The position numbers were made by a program, and so were the translations under genes. Below, piece by piece: positions 1-8,563 of a stretch of 21,010 nucleotides of DNA. The notes under the pieces are model-generated. The model was not told the DNA's origin, searched no databases, and saw nothing but the letters and a program-made list of their open reading frames with translations. Source of the DNA: Candidatus Pacearchaeota archaeon. Lineage in GTDB: Archaea; Nanoarchaeota; Nanoarchaeia; Pacearchaeales; GW2011-AR1. The stretch's first letter is position 1; each line of letters begins with the position of its first letter. The stretch spans positions 1 through 21,010 of the forward strand of contig NZAS01000173.1 in assembly GCA_002686195.1 (NCBI GenBank), given 5' to 3'.

Positions 1-76
1 CTCTAACTTCTAATAAAAATAGTTACCATATGAGCTTATAGGAAAAAAATAGATATTATCGTAAACAATTAATACT

Positions 77-475
77 ATGACGACTAATTGGTATAAAATA
101 GCTCAAGACATGGGTATGCCTCCACCTCTACCTCCACCTCTACCTCCACCTCCAATGGGAATGCCAGGCGCTCCGATGGAAGCTGTTTCTCCCACAGGGG
201 CTCTAGGGGAGCCAGAGGAGAGCGTACAGGAGGTTATACGTAAAGCCAATAAGCTGCTTAAGTTCTTCATGGAAGAGGATAAGGAGAGCTCTAAGGACGC
301 TCTGATGCGAGTTAGTAGGTTTCTTGGATCTAAATATAGTCCAAAGCTATGGATTGTTGATTATACAAAGAATCCTCCAGAAATTACCGATTACGATGGT
401 ATACCGCTTGGGGACTGGGAACAACAACAAATAGCAAAAGAGGATGAAGGAAAATCCAGCGGTGGATTACTTTAA
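77..475 (+). CDS. Small proline-rich protein with N-terminal NWYK motif, unknown function
   Basis: Function not recognised. The 132-residue protein starts with a short polar stretch holding NWYKIAQ (residues 4-10). A proline/leucine/methionine tract follows at about residues 14-33, encoded by a 12-bp tandem repeat. The rest is a charged, probably helical region (about 48-85) and an acidic, glutamine-rich tail. There is no signal peptide or membrane segment. It lies 8 bases before the next gene, whose protein also starts with NWYK, so the two are probably co-transcribed and may share a targeting, processing or assembly signal at the N-terminus. The ATG is the first in frame, but the sequence before it (AATTAATACT) is not a good ribosome binding site. 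A small virion or assembly protein is an inference from context only. Confidence 0.7.
   Translation: MTTNWYKIAQDMGMPPPLPPPLPPPPMGMPGAPMEAVSPTGALGEPEESVQEVIRKANKLLKFFMEEDKESSKDALMRVSRFLGSKYSPKLWIVDYTKNPPEITDYDGIPLGDWEQQQIAKEDEGKSSGGLL
119..154 (+). repeat. 12-bp tandem repeat coding for a proline-rich tract
   Basis: Three consecutive copies of CCTCCACCTCTA, the last ending in CCA instead of CTA. They encode the PPPL repeat of the first gene. The 12-bp period preserves the reading frame, so copy-number change would lengthen or shorten the proline linker without breaking the gene. Confidence 0.85.
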
Positions 476-483
476 AATAATTT

Positions 484-735
484 ATGAATTGGTATAAAAA
501 ACAACTAGACAAAATAGCGAACTCATGCCTCTCAAACACATCAGATGATCTATTCAGGTTATCTGAAATTCTAGAGAATGATTTTAATATATTTTTATCT
601 AAAAATGAAATAAAAGATGTACTTACAAAAAGCGCATTTTCAGCAGAAGACGCTGCATTAAAAATATCTCAAGAGTTGTCTGGAAATGATAGAACTAAAC
701 TAATAGCTCTTTTAAATAGATATTCTCAACTTTAA
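484..735 (+). CDS. Small NWYK-motif protein, unknown function
   Basis: Function not recognised. This 83-residue protein begins MNWYKKQLDKIA, matching the NWYK(x)A-type start of the gene just upstream. The rest is predicted to be mostly helical and charged (for example DLFRLSEILENDFN near residues 22-35), with no cysteine pair, membrane segment or known catalytic motif. It begins 8 bases after the previous stop, so both are likely on one transcript. The stop lies only 11 bases from the stop of the large convergent gene on the other strand, with no hairpin terminator visible between them. The shared N-terminus is seen directly; a link to virion assembly is a guess. Confidence 0.65.
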   Translation: MNWYKKQLDKIANSCLSNTSDDLFRLSEILENDFNIFLSKNEIKDVLTKSAFSAEDAALKISQELSGNDRTKLIALLNRYSQL

Positions 736-746
736 ATTAATACCAT

Positions 747-3700
747 CTAGTCACAAAAACCAGTCGAATCAACGATCTCTTCGTCAAAAATCCTCATATA
801 ATAACACCATAATAATGTATTACTTTTGCTGCCACCATGAATATATGGCTGTAAGCTTTCATCAATAATTAAACCATTTGGATCTAATGGATCTGACGTC
901 CACGGATAACTATCAATATACTCATTATTGTATCCTAATCCATTACTTGGAGTTGGAGACGATGGGGTTGTATAATAATTATCATAATCAGACTCATTGT
1001 ATATTCCATATTCCCAAAAGTAGAAATTATAACTATCTATATGGTGATCAATCCTATTTATAAATTTCTTAAGCTGACTACTGGGAATAACCATTAGATG
1101 ACTATTAGAGGATTCATTTCTGACCTTATGGTTAACTAAGGGGAACATTTTACATAAATAAGGGCTGTTTTCTATCGCTTTTTGACAGTATTCTAAATGC
1201 ATATCTATAAAATCGTTTAGATCGTCGTCACTATACGAGTCTAGCTCTCCCCACCTTGGAAATAATTCAACTTGTAAATAATCGGTGTACCTAAGAAGAG
1301 AGTTGTCTACAATTGCCGCTTCATATGCTTTTTGTATTAAATAATCATCCTCTCCTATTATATCTATATCTGAATCATCTCCGTAAAAATTAGTTCTAAA
1401 CGAATACAGCCCAACGGTTGATCCTATATTGTGTTCAAAGGTTTCTGAATAATCTCCATTAATTAACGCAGATCTAAGGACTTTCAATCTTAGAGATATC
1501 GCCTGAACACATTCCTGAAAAAGATCTGATGTCCATGTTGTTGTGGACCATTCGGTTGTTGTAGCAACCTCAGCATTAAAGAGGCTCTCATCTCTTAATT
1601 TATATAAGTAATGCAGTGGCATGAAATCTGGAGGCATATAGAAATATATATGGGGATGAGACGTATCTACACTACTATATAAATAAGGGTCTGTAGAGTC
1701 TAAGTTTAATTGATATTCAAGATCTACCCTTAGATCTTCTTCTGTTTTAGATAAGAATCCGTCTAAAGTCACTTGTTCCTTATCTCTAAATATATCAGAA
1801 GCTTGCAAACTTCTTGTTCTTCCATAAGACTGGTTGATCATGCCGTCTGTACCATCTTCTGTGCTGCTTTTAATTACAAATTTATAGTCGATTAGTGGTG
1901 CAAGATCCATAAAATCACTTACAGTATCTTCAATAAATACATCTTCATAATTAAAATGTCTTGTTATTCTGTCAATATTTGAAGCTGGTTTTATCTCACT
2001 AATATACCAATATCTTAAAGGTGTGTTATTGTCACTATCTTGTGCGTTCATAGAGTTGTAAGTAAATACCTGAAATAGTTTTTTTTCTGTAGAACTTAAA
2101 TTCCATTCTGTAAAATTTAAGGCAATGAAACATTCAATTTCGTCATTATTATCATTTTGCCATCGGCAAGGAGATACACTGTCGACAGCTGAATCATTAT
2201 ATGATTTATATATCCCTATTTTATTTGGTCCGTCGCCTTCATACCATTCTGTTTTATCAAGGATGAGGTAAAAGCTAGTTACTTCATCAATAGGCTCAAC
2301 ATCATTTTCAAAGTACTTTGATCTCAATGCTATATTAGTATCATCATATATGGTTGCTGACAAAACGTCGTATTCGTCTATATCAAAAATGTCTGCCCGT
2401 TTCGGATGAGGTCTTTCTGGAATATGACCAAGACTTAAAACTCTATATTCTTCCTGATGACTCCTGGGGGTATCTATCTTTCCGCGATTAAAATGATAAT
2501 CTTTTACTCCCGATGACCATCTAAATGGAAGTTTATTTCCAAGTCCATCAATAACATAGTTTCTTGGGTCTTCAGTGTCAAATCCACCTAAAATACTTGA
2601 CTCATTATCTATTCCTGAATTTGTATATGAGCATATCATCATATCTGGATATATTTCCTTTAAAGACTTACCCGTTAGAAGCACGGGTTCTGGGGAATAT
2701 TTTTTAACTTTATTGCTCAATATCACATATTTAAGATCTTTAAATGTTGTATTCTCTTTCAACCCATTATTATATACATTAAACTCTACTGACAAACTAC
2801 TGTTGACGCTTGGAACATACATGGAGAAAGGTATAATCTGATTCCTGATAGAATGTTTTTGAAAATCGCTAACTGGATCGGCAATCAACGTATCGTAATA
2901 TATTGAATATTCATCAATTGGATATGAAATTGTTTCATTGCCATCAACCACTATGTCAAAAGACAGCCCAATTCCGTTGTGAGGTGTTGCTGATGGCTCT
3001 AAATCACCATCACAAAAAAAGGCACTACCACTGTTTGTTAATACATCTTCACTAAGTGGAGATCCAGACAGTATAGTATTGCCATATATAGATACAGAAT
3101 ATCCAAATTCATCTGCCTGATCTCTATCATCTGGGTCTATAGCCTCTATTTCATCCCAATTTCCGATACTAATTCTTTCATATACCCATACTGCACCTCT
3201 TCTCAGATCTGGTCCAGTAAGTCCTGGATATCTCATTGCTCCAATAGCGACAATTCCGTCGTATATAGAGACACTCCATCCAAAATAATCAACCGCATCA
3301 CTGGTGCTTGAAAGCAATTCTGTCCCTACCCATAATCCTGTGCACATATCTTTCTCGTAAACATAAGCACTACCAGCAAATGTAGATGCAGCATCATGAT
3401 CATGTACGGGTGAACCAACAACGAATATGTCTTTATACAAAGATACACTATGTCCAAATTGACCTGCGTGCGTACTGTCGTTCGCCGTGATGATTTGAGA
3501 TTCCACCCATGACGATCCATCGTAGTCAAATACATATACAGCTCCCGAGTTTATAAGAGGTGGAGATGACTGGTCTTTAGTGTGTGATCCAACAACAATG
3601 GTTGTATCATATACAGATACAGATGCTCCGAAATTTGCAGAAGCTTCATAGTCACTTGCAAATAGCTGTTGACTTTGTGTCCACAATGATCCATCATAAT

Positions 3701-5204
3701 TAAAAACATATATACATCCCGCCAATTCTGCTCCAGCTTCGTCGTTCCCGGTTGCCCCAATCACAAGAGTATTATTGTGACATGAAATTGGGCTCCTTTC
3801 ACTATCAGACCCAAAATAATCAAATGCAATAGGGTTGTCTGCTTTTATTTTTTGAACCTGTGACCATGTAGATGATTCTTTTTTAAAGAAATAAACAGCA
3901 CCTTCTTTTGAGTTTGAGGTATCTGAAGACCCAATAAAAATCATATCTTCATAAATAAATACAGAGCCCCCAAAAAAATCGTTTGTAGACCCGTCGCTGG
4001 CACTTATTTTTTGAACATAATTCCAATCACTTCCGTCATGTTCGTATATATATGCAGAACCAGAAAGAAATCCATTATCTTGGTCGCGAGGAGAGCCTAT
4101 TACTGCAAAAGATCCATAAATAGATACAGATGATCCAAATCTATCAAAATCATCTTCATCAAACGCAGTGACCTGAGATATAGACGAACTAAAATTAGAA
4201 CTTATTTTATTATTAAAAGTATTTACCTCGTCGTGAGATATTTGACCCAATATAAAGTACTCATTATCATCTGTTTCTATATTGTCAGAAAGAAGTAAGG
4301 ACGAGTTTGTGCATTCATACAAAGGAAAAGAACTATCGCTATTAAATATTTCTGAATCATTAAAAACATCTGTTCTTAATCCAAAAATTTTGGGATAATA
4401 GATATTCCCCTTATCAAATACTGCCGCATCAGGTGATGAGTGTTTTAAATTTATATTGGTTTCGACGCTTACAGAAATGTTATTAAATAAGACCTTTGGT
4501 CTATTAGTATCGGAGTTTTCTAAATCCATTCCAGATTCATCAGAATAAACAAAATTTTCATTGTCATATAGTCGCAATGTAGAAGTGGATGGACTTGGAT
4601 TTACTATAGAGTAATTTCCCATAATAGACCACTGTGAAATTGACCCTACTACCTCATCAGGTTGTATTTTATAAGACGTTTTAATTGTATCTGAATATAC
4701 CGAGTCCTCTCTATAGAAATAGTGATAGTCCTCCTTAAGATCTGTTATATCTATAGCTAAAAACTGTACATAATATACTGATGAATTATTATTAACTCCA
4801 TTTGCTTTAGTTTCAAAATATATAGGAGAATTAGAGTTAGCATAAAAAACTTTAAACCAAGACCCATAATTTCCTGAGTTACTTAAATCTTCATACCCTG
4901 TTCCATTCGCTCTGGTGTTTTTTAGACTAAATTCCCCATCAGGAAAAGTAGATCCTAGTCCATCTAGTATTCTATAGCTGTATGGCTCCTCTTCATCTCC
5001 GCCTACAAAAAAATTACATTGAACAAAATATTTTCTTCCATACGTTAATTCTGGAGAAGATAGTACCGATATGTATTCTGTAGAATCAATCACATGACCC
5101 TGCGTCAATCTATACTCATCAACGATTGGCTCTAATGATGTGTGTTTTATGTCTAAGTAGATATAATCTAATGAGTCGCTAATATAAGGGTCTTGGTTTG
5201 TCAT
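747..5204 (-). CDS. Giant FG-GAP beta-propeller protein, probable virion/host-contact protein
   Basis: At 1485 residues this is the largest gene here. Residues about 345-730 hold seven successive repeats of roughly 50-60 residues. Each has the pattern D-x(n)-FG-x-SV-(S/F)-IY, then (I/V)GS or IGA, then G-(S/A)-(A/V)-Y-V-(Y/F), then W and a short acidic end, as in the FG-GAP repeats of integrin-alpha propellers. Seven repeats would close one seven-bladed propeller. The first 340 residues are rich in Asn, Ser, Tyr and Asp and look like beta-rich virion material. The region after 730 is again Tyr/Asp/Ser-rich and ends in a more helical part (about 1280-1440). There is no signal peptide or membrane segment. 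It follows the 211-residue gene by 6 bases on the same strand, so the two form one unit. A tail, baseplate or adsorption protein is the best inference. I cannot name a phage homologue. Confidence 0.8.
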   Translation of the reverse strand: MTNQDPYISDSLDYIYLDIKHTSLEPIVDEYRLTQGHVIDSTEYISVLSSPELTYGRKYFVQCNFFVGGDEEEPYSYRILDGLGSTFPDGEFSLKNTRANGTGYEDLSNSGNYGSWFKVFYANSNSPIYFETKANGVNNNSSVYYVQFLAIDITDLKEDYHYFYREDSVYSDTIKTSYKIQPDEVVGSISQWSIMGNYSIVNPSPSTSTLRLYDNENFVYSDESGMDLENSDTNRPKVLFNNISVSVETNINLKHSSPDAAVFDKGNIYYPKIFGLRTDVFNDSEIFNSDSSFPLYECTNSSLLLSDNIETDDNEYFILGQISHDEVNTFNNKISSNFSSSISQVTAFDEDDFDRFGSSVSIYGSFAVIGSPRDQDNGFLSGSAYIYEHDGSDWNYVQKISASDGSTNDFFGGSVFIYEDMIFIGSSDTSNSKEGAVYFFKKESSTWSQVQKIKADNPIAFDYFGSDSERSPISCHNNTLVIGATGNDEAGAELAGCIYVFNYDGSLWTQSQQLFASDYEASANFGASVSVYDTTIVVGSHTKDQSSPPLINSGAVYVFDYDGSSWVESQIITANDSTHAGQFGHSVSLYKDIFVVGSPVHDHDAASTFAGSAYVYEKDMCTGLWVGTELLSSTSDAVDYFGWSVSIYDGIVAIGAMRYPGLTGPDLRRGAVWVYERISIGNWDEIEAIDPDDRDQADEFGYSVSIYGNTILSGSPLSEDVLTNSGSAFFCDGDLEPSATPHNGIGLSFDIVVDGNETISYPIDEYSIYYDTLIADPVSDFQKHSIRNQIIPFSMYVPSVNSSLSVEFNVYNNGLKENTTFKDLKYVILSNKVKKYSPEPVLLTGKSLKEIYPDMMICSYTNSGIDNESSILGGFDTEDPRNYVIDGLGNKLPFRWSSGVKDYHFNRGKIDTPRSHQEEYRVLSLGHIPERPHPKRADIFDIDEYDVLSATIYDDTNIALRSKYFENDVEPIDEVTSFYLILDKTEWYEGDGPNKIGIYKSYNDSAVDSVSPCRWQNDNNDEIECFIALNFTEWNLSSTEKKLFQVFTYNSMNAQDSDNNTPLRYWYISEIKPASNIDRITRHFNYEDVFIEDTVSDFMDLAPLIDYKFVIKSSTEDGTDGMINQSYGRTRSLQASDIFRDKEQVTLDGFLSKTEEDLRVDLEYQLNLDSTDPYLYSSVDTSHPHIYFYMPPDFMPLHYLYKLRDESLFNAEVATTTEWSTTTWTSDLFQECVQAISLRLKVLRSALINGDYSETFEHNIGSTVGLYSFRTNFYGDDSDIDIIGEDDYLIQKAYEAAIVDNSLLRYTDYLQVELFPRWGELDSYSDDDLNDFIDMHLEYCQKAIENSPYLCKMFPLVNHKVRNESSNSHLMVIPSSQLKKFINRIDHHIDSYNFYFWEYGIYNESDYDNYYTTPSSPTPSNGLGYNNEYIDSYPWTSDPLDPNGLIIDESLQPYIHGGSKSNTLLWCYYMRIFDEEIVDSTGFCD

Positions 5205-5210
5205 TTATTG

Positions 5211-5846
5211 CTAATCTATAAAATTGGTTCGATCAGACAATTGAACTATAAATTCATTTTCTTTGTTTCCGTCTATATTGTATAAACAAAATATATTATA
5301 GACAAATAAATCTGTTCCGGAATATGAATTTTGAATTCCACCGCCATGAATTGTTCCATCGCTTGTTCTAAAATCTATTGTAGTTTCATATGTTGATGAG
5401 TTCCTAACTATAAGTTTTCCTTTAATGAACATTGAATCTTCCGAATCCGAAGAAAAATTTAAAAATATACGATTATGATAATCCAATCCATAAGGATAAG
5501 TCAAAGGCTCCTCTTGAGACAAAAAGAGATATGAAAATTCATGCATATTAAAAAATACATCACTATGGTCATATACTGACTGTTTTTCTAATGAAAACCT
5601 AGTTCCTCCAAGTAGTGCATTTTGCATTACTCCGTGACCTAAGTCTAAGTTGATCTGATTTCTCGAAAGAGATATTCCACTCCATGTTCCTTTACCGTCA
5701 AAAATATTTACTGGAGATGTGTCATCTATTCCCTCTCCATTGTTGCCTATATGAAGAAGGTCTTTGTAACTACTCCCTGGAGTTCTGTTTTTAAGGGATT
5801 TTGAAAAATTAAGTATTGGATTGTTGGGATTTGTTGGTGTTGCCAT
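5211..5846 (-). CDS. Unknown protein paired with the giant propeller protein, probably structural
   Basis: Function not recognised. The 211 residues are rich in Asn, Ser, Gly, Tyr and Phe with many short alternating hydrophobic stretches (for example RIFLNFSS and IFCLYNIDG), suggesting a beta-sandwich. There is no membrane segment, signal peptide or enzyme motif. On the minus strand AAGGAAGAGCT directly precedes the ATG, a usable ribosome binding site, and the gene leads the two-gene unit ending with the 1485-residue propeller protein 6 bases further on. That coupling suggests a partner in the same virion substructure, or a chaperone or adaptor; both are inference. Its promoter should lie in the 107-base gap shared with the divergent thyX gene. 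Confidence 0.65.
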   Translation of the reverse strand: MATPTNPNNPILNFSKSLKNRTPGSSYKDLLHIGNNGEGIDDTSPVNIFDGKGTWSGISLSRNQINLDLGHGVMQNALLGGTRFSLEKQSVYDHSDVFFNMHEFSYLFLSQEEPLTYPYGLDYHNRIFLNFSSDSEDSMFIKGKLIVRNSSTYETTIDFRTSDGTIHGGGIQNSYSGTDLFVYNIFCLYNIDGNKENEFIVQLSDRTNFID

Positions 5847-5953
5847 AGCTCTTCCTTAAAAGTAATTTGAATATAGAGATTTGTTAATTTTAATTAAGTT
5901 TTGTGCGAATACCTCTATACAGTTATATTGTATAAAAAAAAGGATAATCTTTT

Positions 5954-6835
5954 ATGAATAATACAAATATACCCAATCAAGAGAGATCGCACCCTGCATT
6001 TAACGTCCACAGGGTGTTGAACAAGGGCTTTATAAGACTTATTGACTGCATGCCAAACCCATGTGATCCAAACTTTATATCGGCTGATGACGCAATCTGT
6101 CAAATGGCTAGAGTATCATATGGCACAGGAACCGAAAAAAAAAGAAATAATGATGGATTAATTAACTATCTAATGGAGCATCGACATACGAGTCCATTTG
6201 AGGGAGTTGTTTTTAAGTTTCACGTAAAGATGCCCATCTTTGTGGCTCGACAGTGGTTTAGGCACAGAACTGCCTCTGCTAATGAAATTTCAGCCAGATA
6301 CAGTGTTTTATCTGATGATTTCTATATTCCAGAAGAAAGTAGATGTCAAGGGCAAGATATTAATATGAAGCAGGGAAGCAAAGGGGCACTTGAAGATGGT
6401 GCGAAAATTATAAGCATGATAAATGTAGATTCTCAAGAATCGTATTTTAATTATGAAGAACTTTTAAAAATGGGATTATCAAGAGAACTTGCAAGGTCTG
6501 TTCTTCCTGTAAATATATATACAGAAATGTATTGGATGATGAATTTACATAATTTATTGCATTTTGTTAAGCTAAGAATATCTTCTCATGCTCAATATGA
6601 AATAAGAGTTTATGCAGAGAAGATTAAAGAAATTATTAAAGAAGTTGCGCCAGCAACACTATTGGCGTGGGAGACTCATATTGAAAATGGAATCAACCTC
6701 TCTTCTGTAGATGCAGAATTTCTTAGAGAGTTTTCAAATATAGATCTAGGTGGAATAAAATCTAAGATGGAAGAGCTTGGGTGGAGTGTAAGGAAAATAG
6801 AATCTACACTAGAAAAACTACATAAATTATTTTAA
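5954..6835 (+). CDS. thyX: Flavin-dependent thymidylate synthase ThyX
   Basis: ThyX makes dTMP from dUMP using FAD/NADPH and methylene-tetrahydrofolate, a reaction many phages encode to feed DNA synthesis. The signature RHRx7S is complete as RHRTASANEIS, in the context RQWFRHRTASANEISARYS. MEHRHTSPFE upstream and SSHAQYEIR downstream are also typical of the family. At 293 residues it is longer than many ThyX proteins (about 220-250) because of an N-terminal extension of some 40 residues. AAAGGA lies about 10 bases before the ATG. It is a single-gene plus-strand unit between minus-strand genes. Its 3' end overlaps the end of the convergent lysozyme gene by 9 bases. It complements the dUTPase encoded at 11507, which produces the dUMP substrate. 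Confidence 0.97.
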   Translation: MNNTNIPNQERSHPAFNVHRVLNKGFIRLIDCMPNPCDPNFISADDAICQMARVSYGTGTEKKRNNDGLINYLMEHRHTSPFEGVVFKFHVKMPIFVARQWFRHRTASANEISARYSVLSDDFYIPEESRCQGQDINMKQGSKGALEDGAKIISMINVDSQESYFNYEELLKMGLSRELARSVLPVNIYTEMYWMMNLHNLLHFVKLRISSHAQYEIRVYAEKIKEIIKEVAPATLLAWETHIENGINLSSVDAEFLREFSNIDLGGIKSKMEELGWSVRKIESTLEKLHKLF

Positions 6836-7648
6836 GTTCCAGTTTTTCTTATACCCTTCTTGTCTTATTGCCTCTGCAACTGCCTCCATTCGTTTGCGTA
6901 TTCCTCTTCTATTTAATTTTATCGCATCTCTATATTCATTGGAGTTTAAAAATTCATCTGCAGCTTCTTCGAATTTTCCTTCCGCAAGAAGTCTTCTAGT
7001 TTTGGGAGAATAACCCCAACTTCCCCTATATGTTGCTGATATGATATTCTTTTGAAGATTGGATGAATAAGAATCAAAATTGTCCCCAGTTAAATTACGG
7101 GCACGGTCTACATAATTTGGCAAATCAGCCTGAAATAGTGTCTGGGCTTCTTTTTTTGTCACACTTCCTTGTCCTCGATAGAATTGATCATAATTTTTAT
7201 GAGGTAAAGCCTTACTAAAAGCAGATCTACTTCTTTTAGAGCCATCAAGTCTATGACCTATTCCTATAGTATAATATTCTTCGTTGGGAAGCATCTTTGG
7301 AGATCCAAGAAAACCCTCCCATTTTTGAATAAATGAAGAAACTTCATTTTTTTTGTCTTCGTCTCCGAAGTTCGGGTCTATTTTTGCAATCTCTTCAATA
7401 AACAGTTCATTAGACATCTCCTGCTGCGCCGCCTGTTCTATAGTGATTTCTTTATCCTGAACCTGATTATATAGTGGAGGATTAACTCTATGAAGAGCTG
7501 TCATTAAAACTGAAGCAGCTAGAGCCCCAAACGCCCCTCCAAGAATCTTGTCTGATATGCTTCCAGCAATTTTTACTTCTAATTGTGTTTCTTTTAGCCC
7601 CAAGTACCAATTGTGATTGTTCTGATATGTGTATTTTAATAGTTGCAT
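6827..7648 (-). CDS. T4-type lysozyme (GH24) with N-terminal hydrophobic segment
   Basis: Residues about 103-270 match the T4-lysozyme fold. KWEGFLGS places the expected catalytic Glu at residue 111, and EEYYTIGIGH places the active-site Thr at 127, almost as in T4 (EG...GYYTIGIGH). The Asp between them (D20 in T4) has no exact match; Asn122 or Glu123/124 sits nearby. The first 30 residues contain NWYLGLKE, similar to the NWYK start of the two opening genes. Residues 35-52 form a Gly/Ala-rich hydrophobic stretch that could be a signal-anchor-release segment or a virion membrane-penetration segment. At 273 residues it is much longer than T4 lysozyme (164), leaving about 50 linker residues (54-102). 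It should cleave peptidoglycan during lysis or entry. CAATAGGATA lies upstream on its strand, as it does twice before the fibre gene at 20176. Confidence 0.88.
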   Translation of the reverse strand: MQLLKYTYQNNHNWYLGLKETQLEVKIAGSISDKILGGAFGALAASVLMTALHRVNPPLYNQVQDKEITIEQAAQQEMSNELFIEEIAKIDPNFGDEDKKNEVSSFIQKWEGFLGSPKMLPNEEYYTIGIGHRLDGSKRSRSAFSKALPHKNYDQFYRGQGSVTKKEAQTLFQADLPNYVDRARNLTGDNFDSYSSNLQKNIISATYRGSWGYSPKTRRLLAEGKFEEAADEFLNSNEYRDAIKLNRRGIRKRMEAVAEAIRQEGYKKNWNLK

Positions 7649-7687
7649 ACAAGGTATTTACTTTTGTTTTGAGAAATATCCTATTGC

Positions 7688-7693
7688 AAGGAG
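7688..7693 (+). promoter_or_regulatory. Ribosome binding site AAGGAG fixing the start at 7703
   Basis: AAGGAG lies 9 bases before the ATG at 7703. A closer ATG at 7698 reads only two codons before a stop, so 7703 is the productive start. This is among the clearer Shine-Dalgarno sites in the window; many other starts here have weak or none. Confidence 0.6.
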
Positions 7694-7702
7694 TTATATG
7701 CG

Positions 7703-8020
7703 ATGAATAAAAAAGAATTAGATTGGGGTGTTTTTGAAGAAGCAACATCATATGCAGAGAATATTATAGAAGAAATTCTTTACGGACTTAACGATCCTAC
7801 ACATGTCATATCAGGCGAATCTAGGGCTGTATATGAAGAATTAGACACGTTTAAGTGGTTTGAAGATAAGCCCTTAACAGACCAGAAAAATAAATCATTT
7901 TATGTCAAATTAATATCCATGCAACAATATAGGCATATGATGTGGAAGAAATCCCACAAAAATAATTGTAATAAAAAAACACTTTCTAAGTGGGATAAAG
8001 TTATGGGGACTGTTCGATAG
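7703..8020 (+). CDS. Small soluble protein, unknown function
   Basis: Function not recognised. The 105 residues split into an acidic first half (for example WGVFEEATSYAENIIEEIL at about 8-26) and a basic second half (for example WKKSHKNNCNKKTLSKWDK near 81-99). There is no membrane segment, cysteine cluster or known catalytic motif, and it is probably mostly helical. It opens the long plus-strand run that continues to 15099 and has its own AAGGAG. The charge split could suit nucleic-acid binding by the C-terminal half, but nothing in the sequence establishes this. Confidence 0.7.
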   Translation: MNKKELDWGVFEEATSYAENIIEEILYGLNDPTHVISGESRAVYEELDTFKWFEDKPLTDQKNKSFYVKLISMQQYRHMMWKKSHKNNCNKKTLSKWDKVMGTVR

Positions 8021-8040
8021 CAAAAAGAGAAAAACTCTTA

Positions 8041-8253
8041 ATGCAAACAAAAAAAGTTTTATTTTATGGGGACGTCTCTAGTTATGGATATAATATATCT
8101 CATTTATTACTATCAAATAAGATAAAACATAATTTTGTGTATACTCTTGATTATTATATACTTGATATTGAATCAGTAAGGGAAATTATTGGTCCAGAAG
8201 AAATTATATATTATTTGAAAAATTTTAGGTATGTGTTTGACTTATATAGTTAG
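8041..8253 (+). CDS. Small protein, possibly a degenerate thioredoxin-fold protein
   Basis: Seventy residues. The start (KKVLFYGDVSSYGYNISHLLL) has a beta strand, loop and helix spacing reminiscent of glutaredoxins, and the middle (YILDIESVREIIG) recalls the second strand and helix. The CxxC that would make it a redox enzyme is absent: SSYG occupies the spot. I regard the resemblance as weak. A small inverted repeat, AAGAG-AAAAA-CTCTT, ends one base before the start codon and could hinder ribosome access. Its 3' end overlaps the next gene by 23 bases, which favours translational coupling. Confidence 0.5.
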   Translation: MQTKKVLFYGDVSSYGYNISHLLLSNKIKHNFVYTLDYYILDIESVREIIGPEEIIYYLKNFRYVFDLYS

Positions 8254-8563
8254 TTTATTTTTTATAAGCGTTATATCCTCAATTGGAATGTCAATTGTGT
8301 TTGTAGAAAAAAGATATGATTTTCCTATCAGAAAACTCAACATTATCTTTAGGAGAAAAATTAGGAAGATAAACCCAAAACTATCAACCTTGGGATTGTG
8401 TACTGTATGTTTCTCTTTTTGGGCTGCTTTGCTATCGGATATTTTCCTGTTAGTGTATTCAAATTTTAGCTACTTCCTGTGGCCACTTACTGGATTTGCA
8501 TCTTCTGGCATCGTGTGGTTAATAATTTCTTACTTAAACATAATAGATAATGGTGACCAATAA
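8231..8563 (+). CDS. Three-helix membrane protein with CxxC, unknown function
   Basis: The 110 residues contain three hydrophobic segments at about 3-25, 53-76 and 79-104. A strongly basic loop (about 27-50, many Lys/Arg) between the first and second should lie in the cytoplasm. GLCTVCFSFW (55-64) opens the second segment; a CxxCxxFW-type motif occurs in small bacterial and phage membrane proteins of unknown role such as the DUF1360 type. The three-segment topology and the position just before a spanin-like gene would also fit a holin, but the CxxC motif is not typical of holins. The start overlaps the preceding gene by 23 bases and the stop abuts the next ATG. I keep the function open. Confidence 0.68.
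   Translation: MCLTYIVSLFFISVISSIGMSIVFVEKRYDFPIRKLNIIFRRKIRKINPKLSTLGLCTVCFSFWAALLSDIFLLVYSNFSYFLWPLTGFASSGIVWLIISYLNIIDNGDQ

Noticed and set aside
878..1063. 61-codon plus-strand frame within the giant minus-strand gene
   Set aside because: Antisense to a clear coding sequence, with no ribosome binding site or motif.
3326..3760. Two 69-codon minus-strand frames inside the propeller gene
   Set aside because: They are out-of-frame shadows of the repeated FG-GAP coding sequence.
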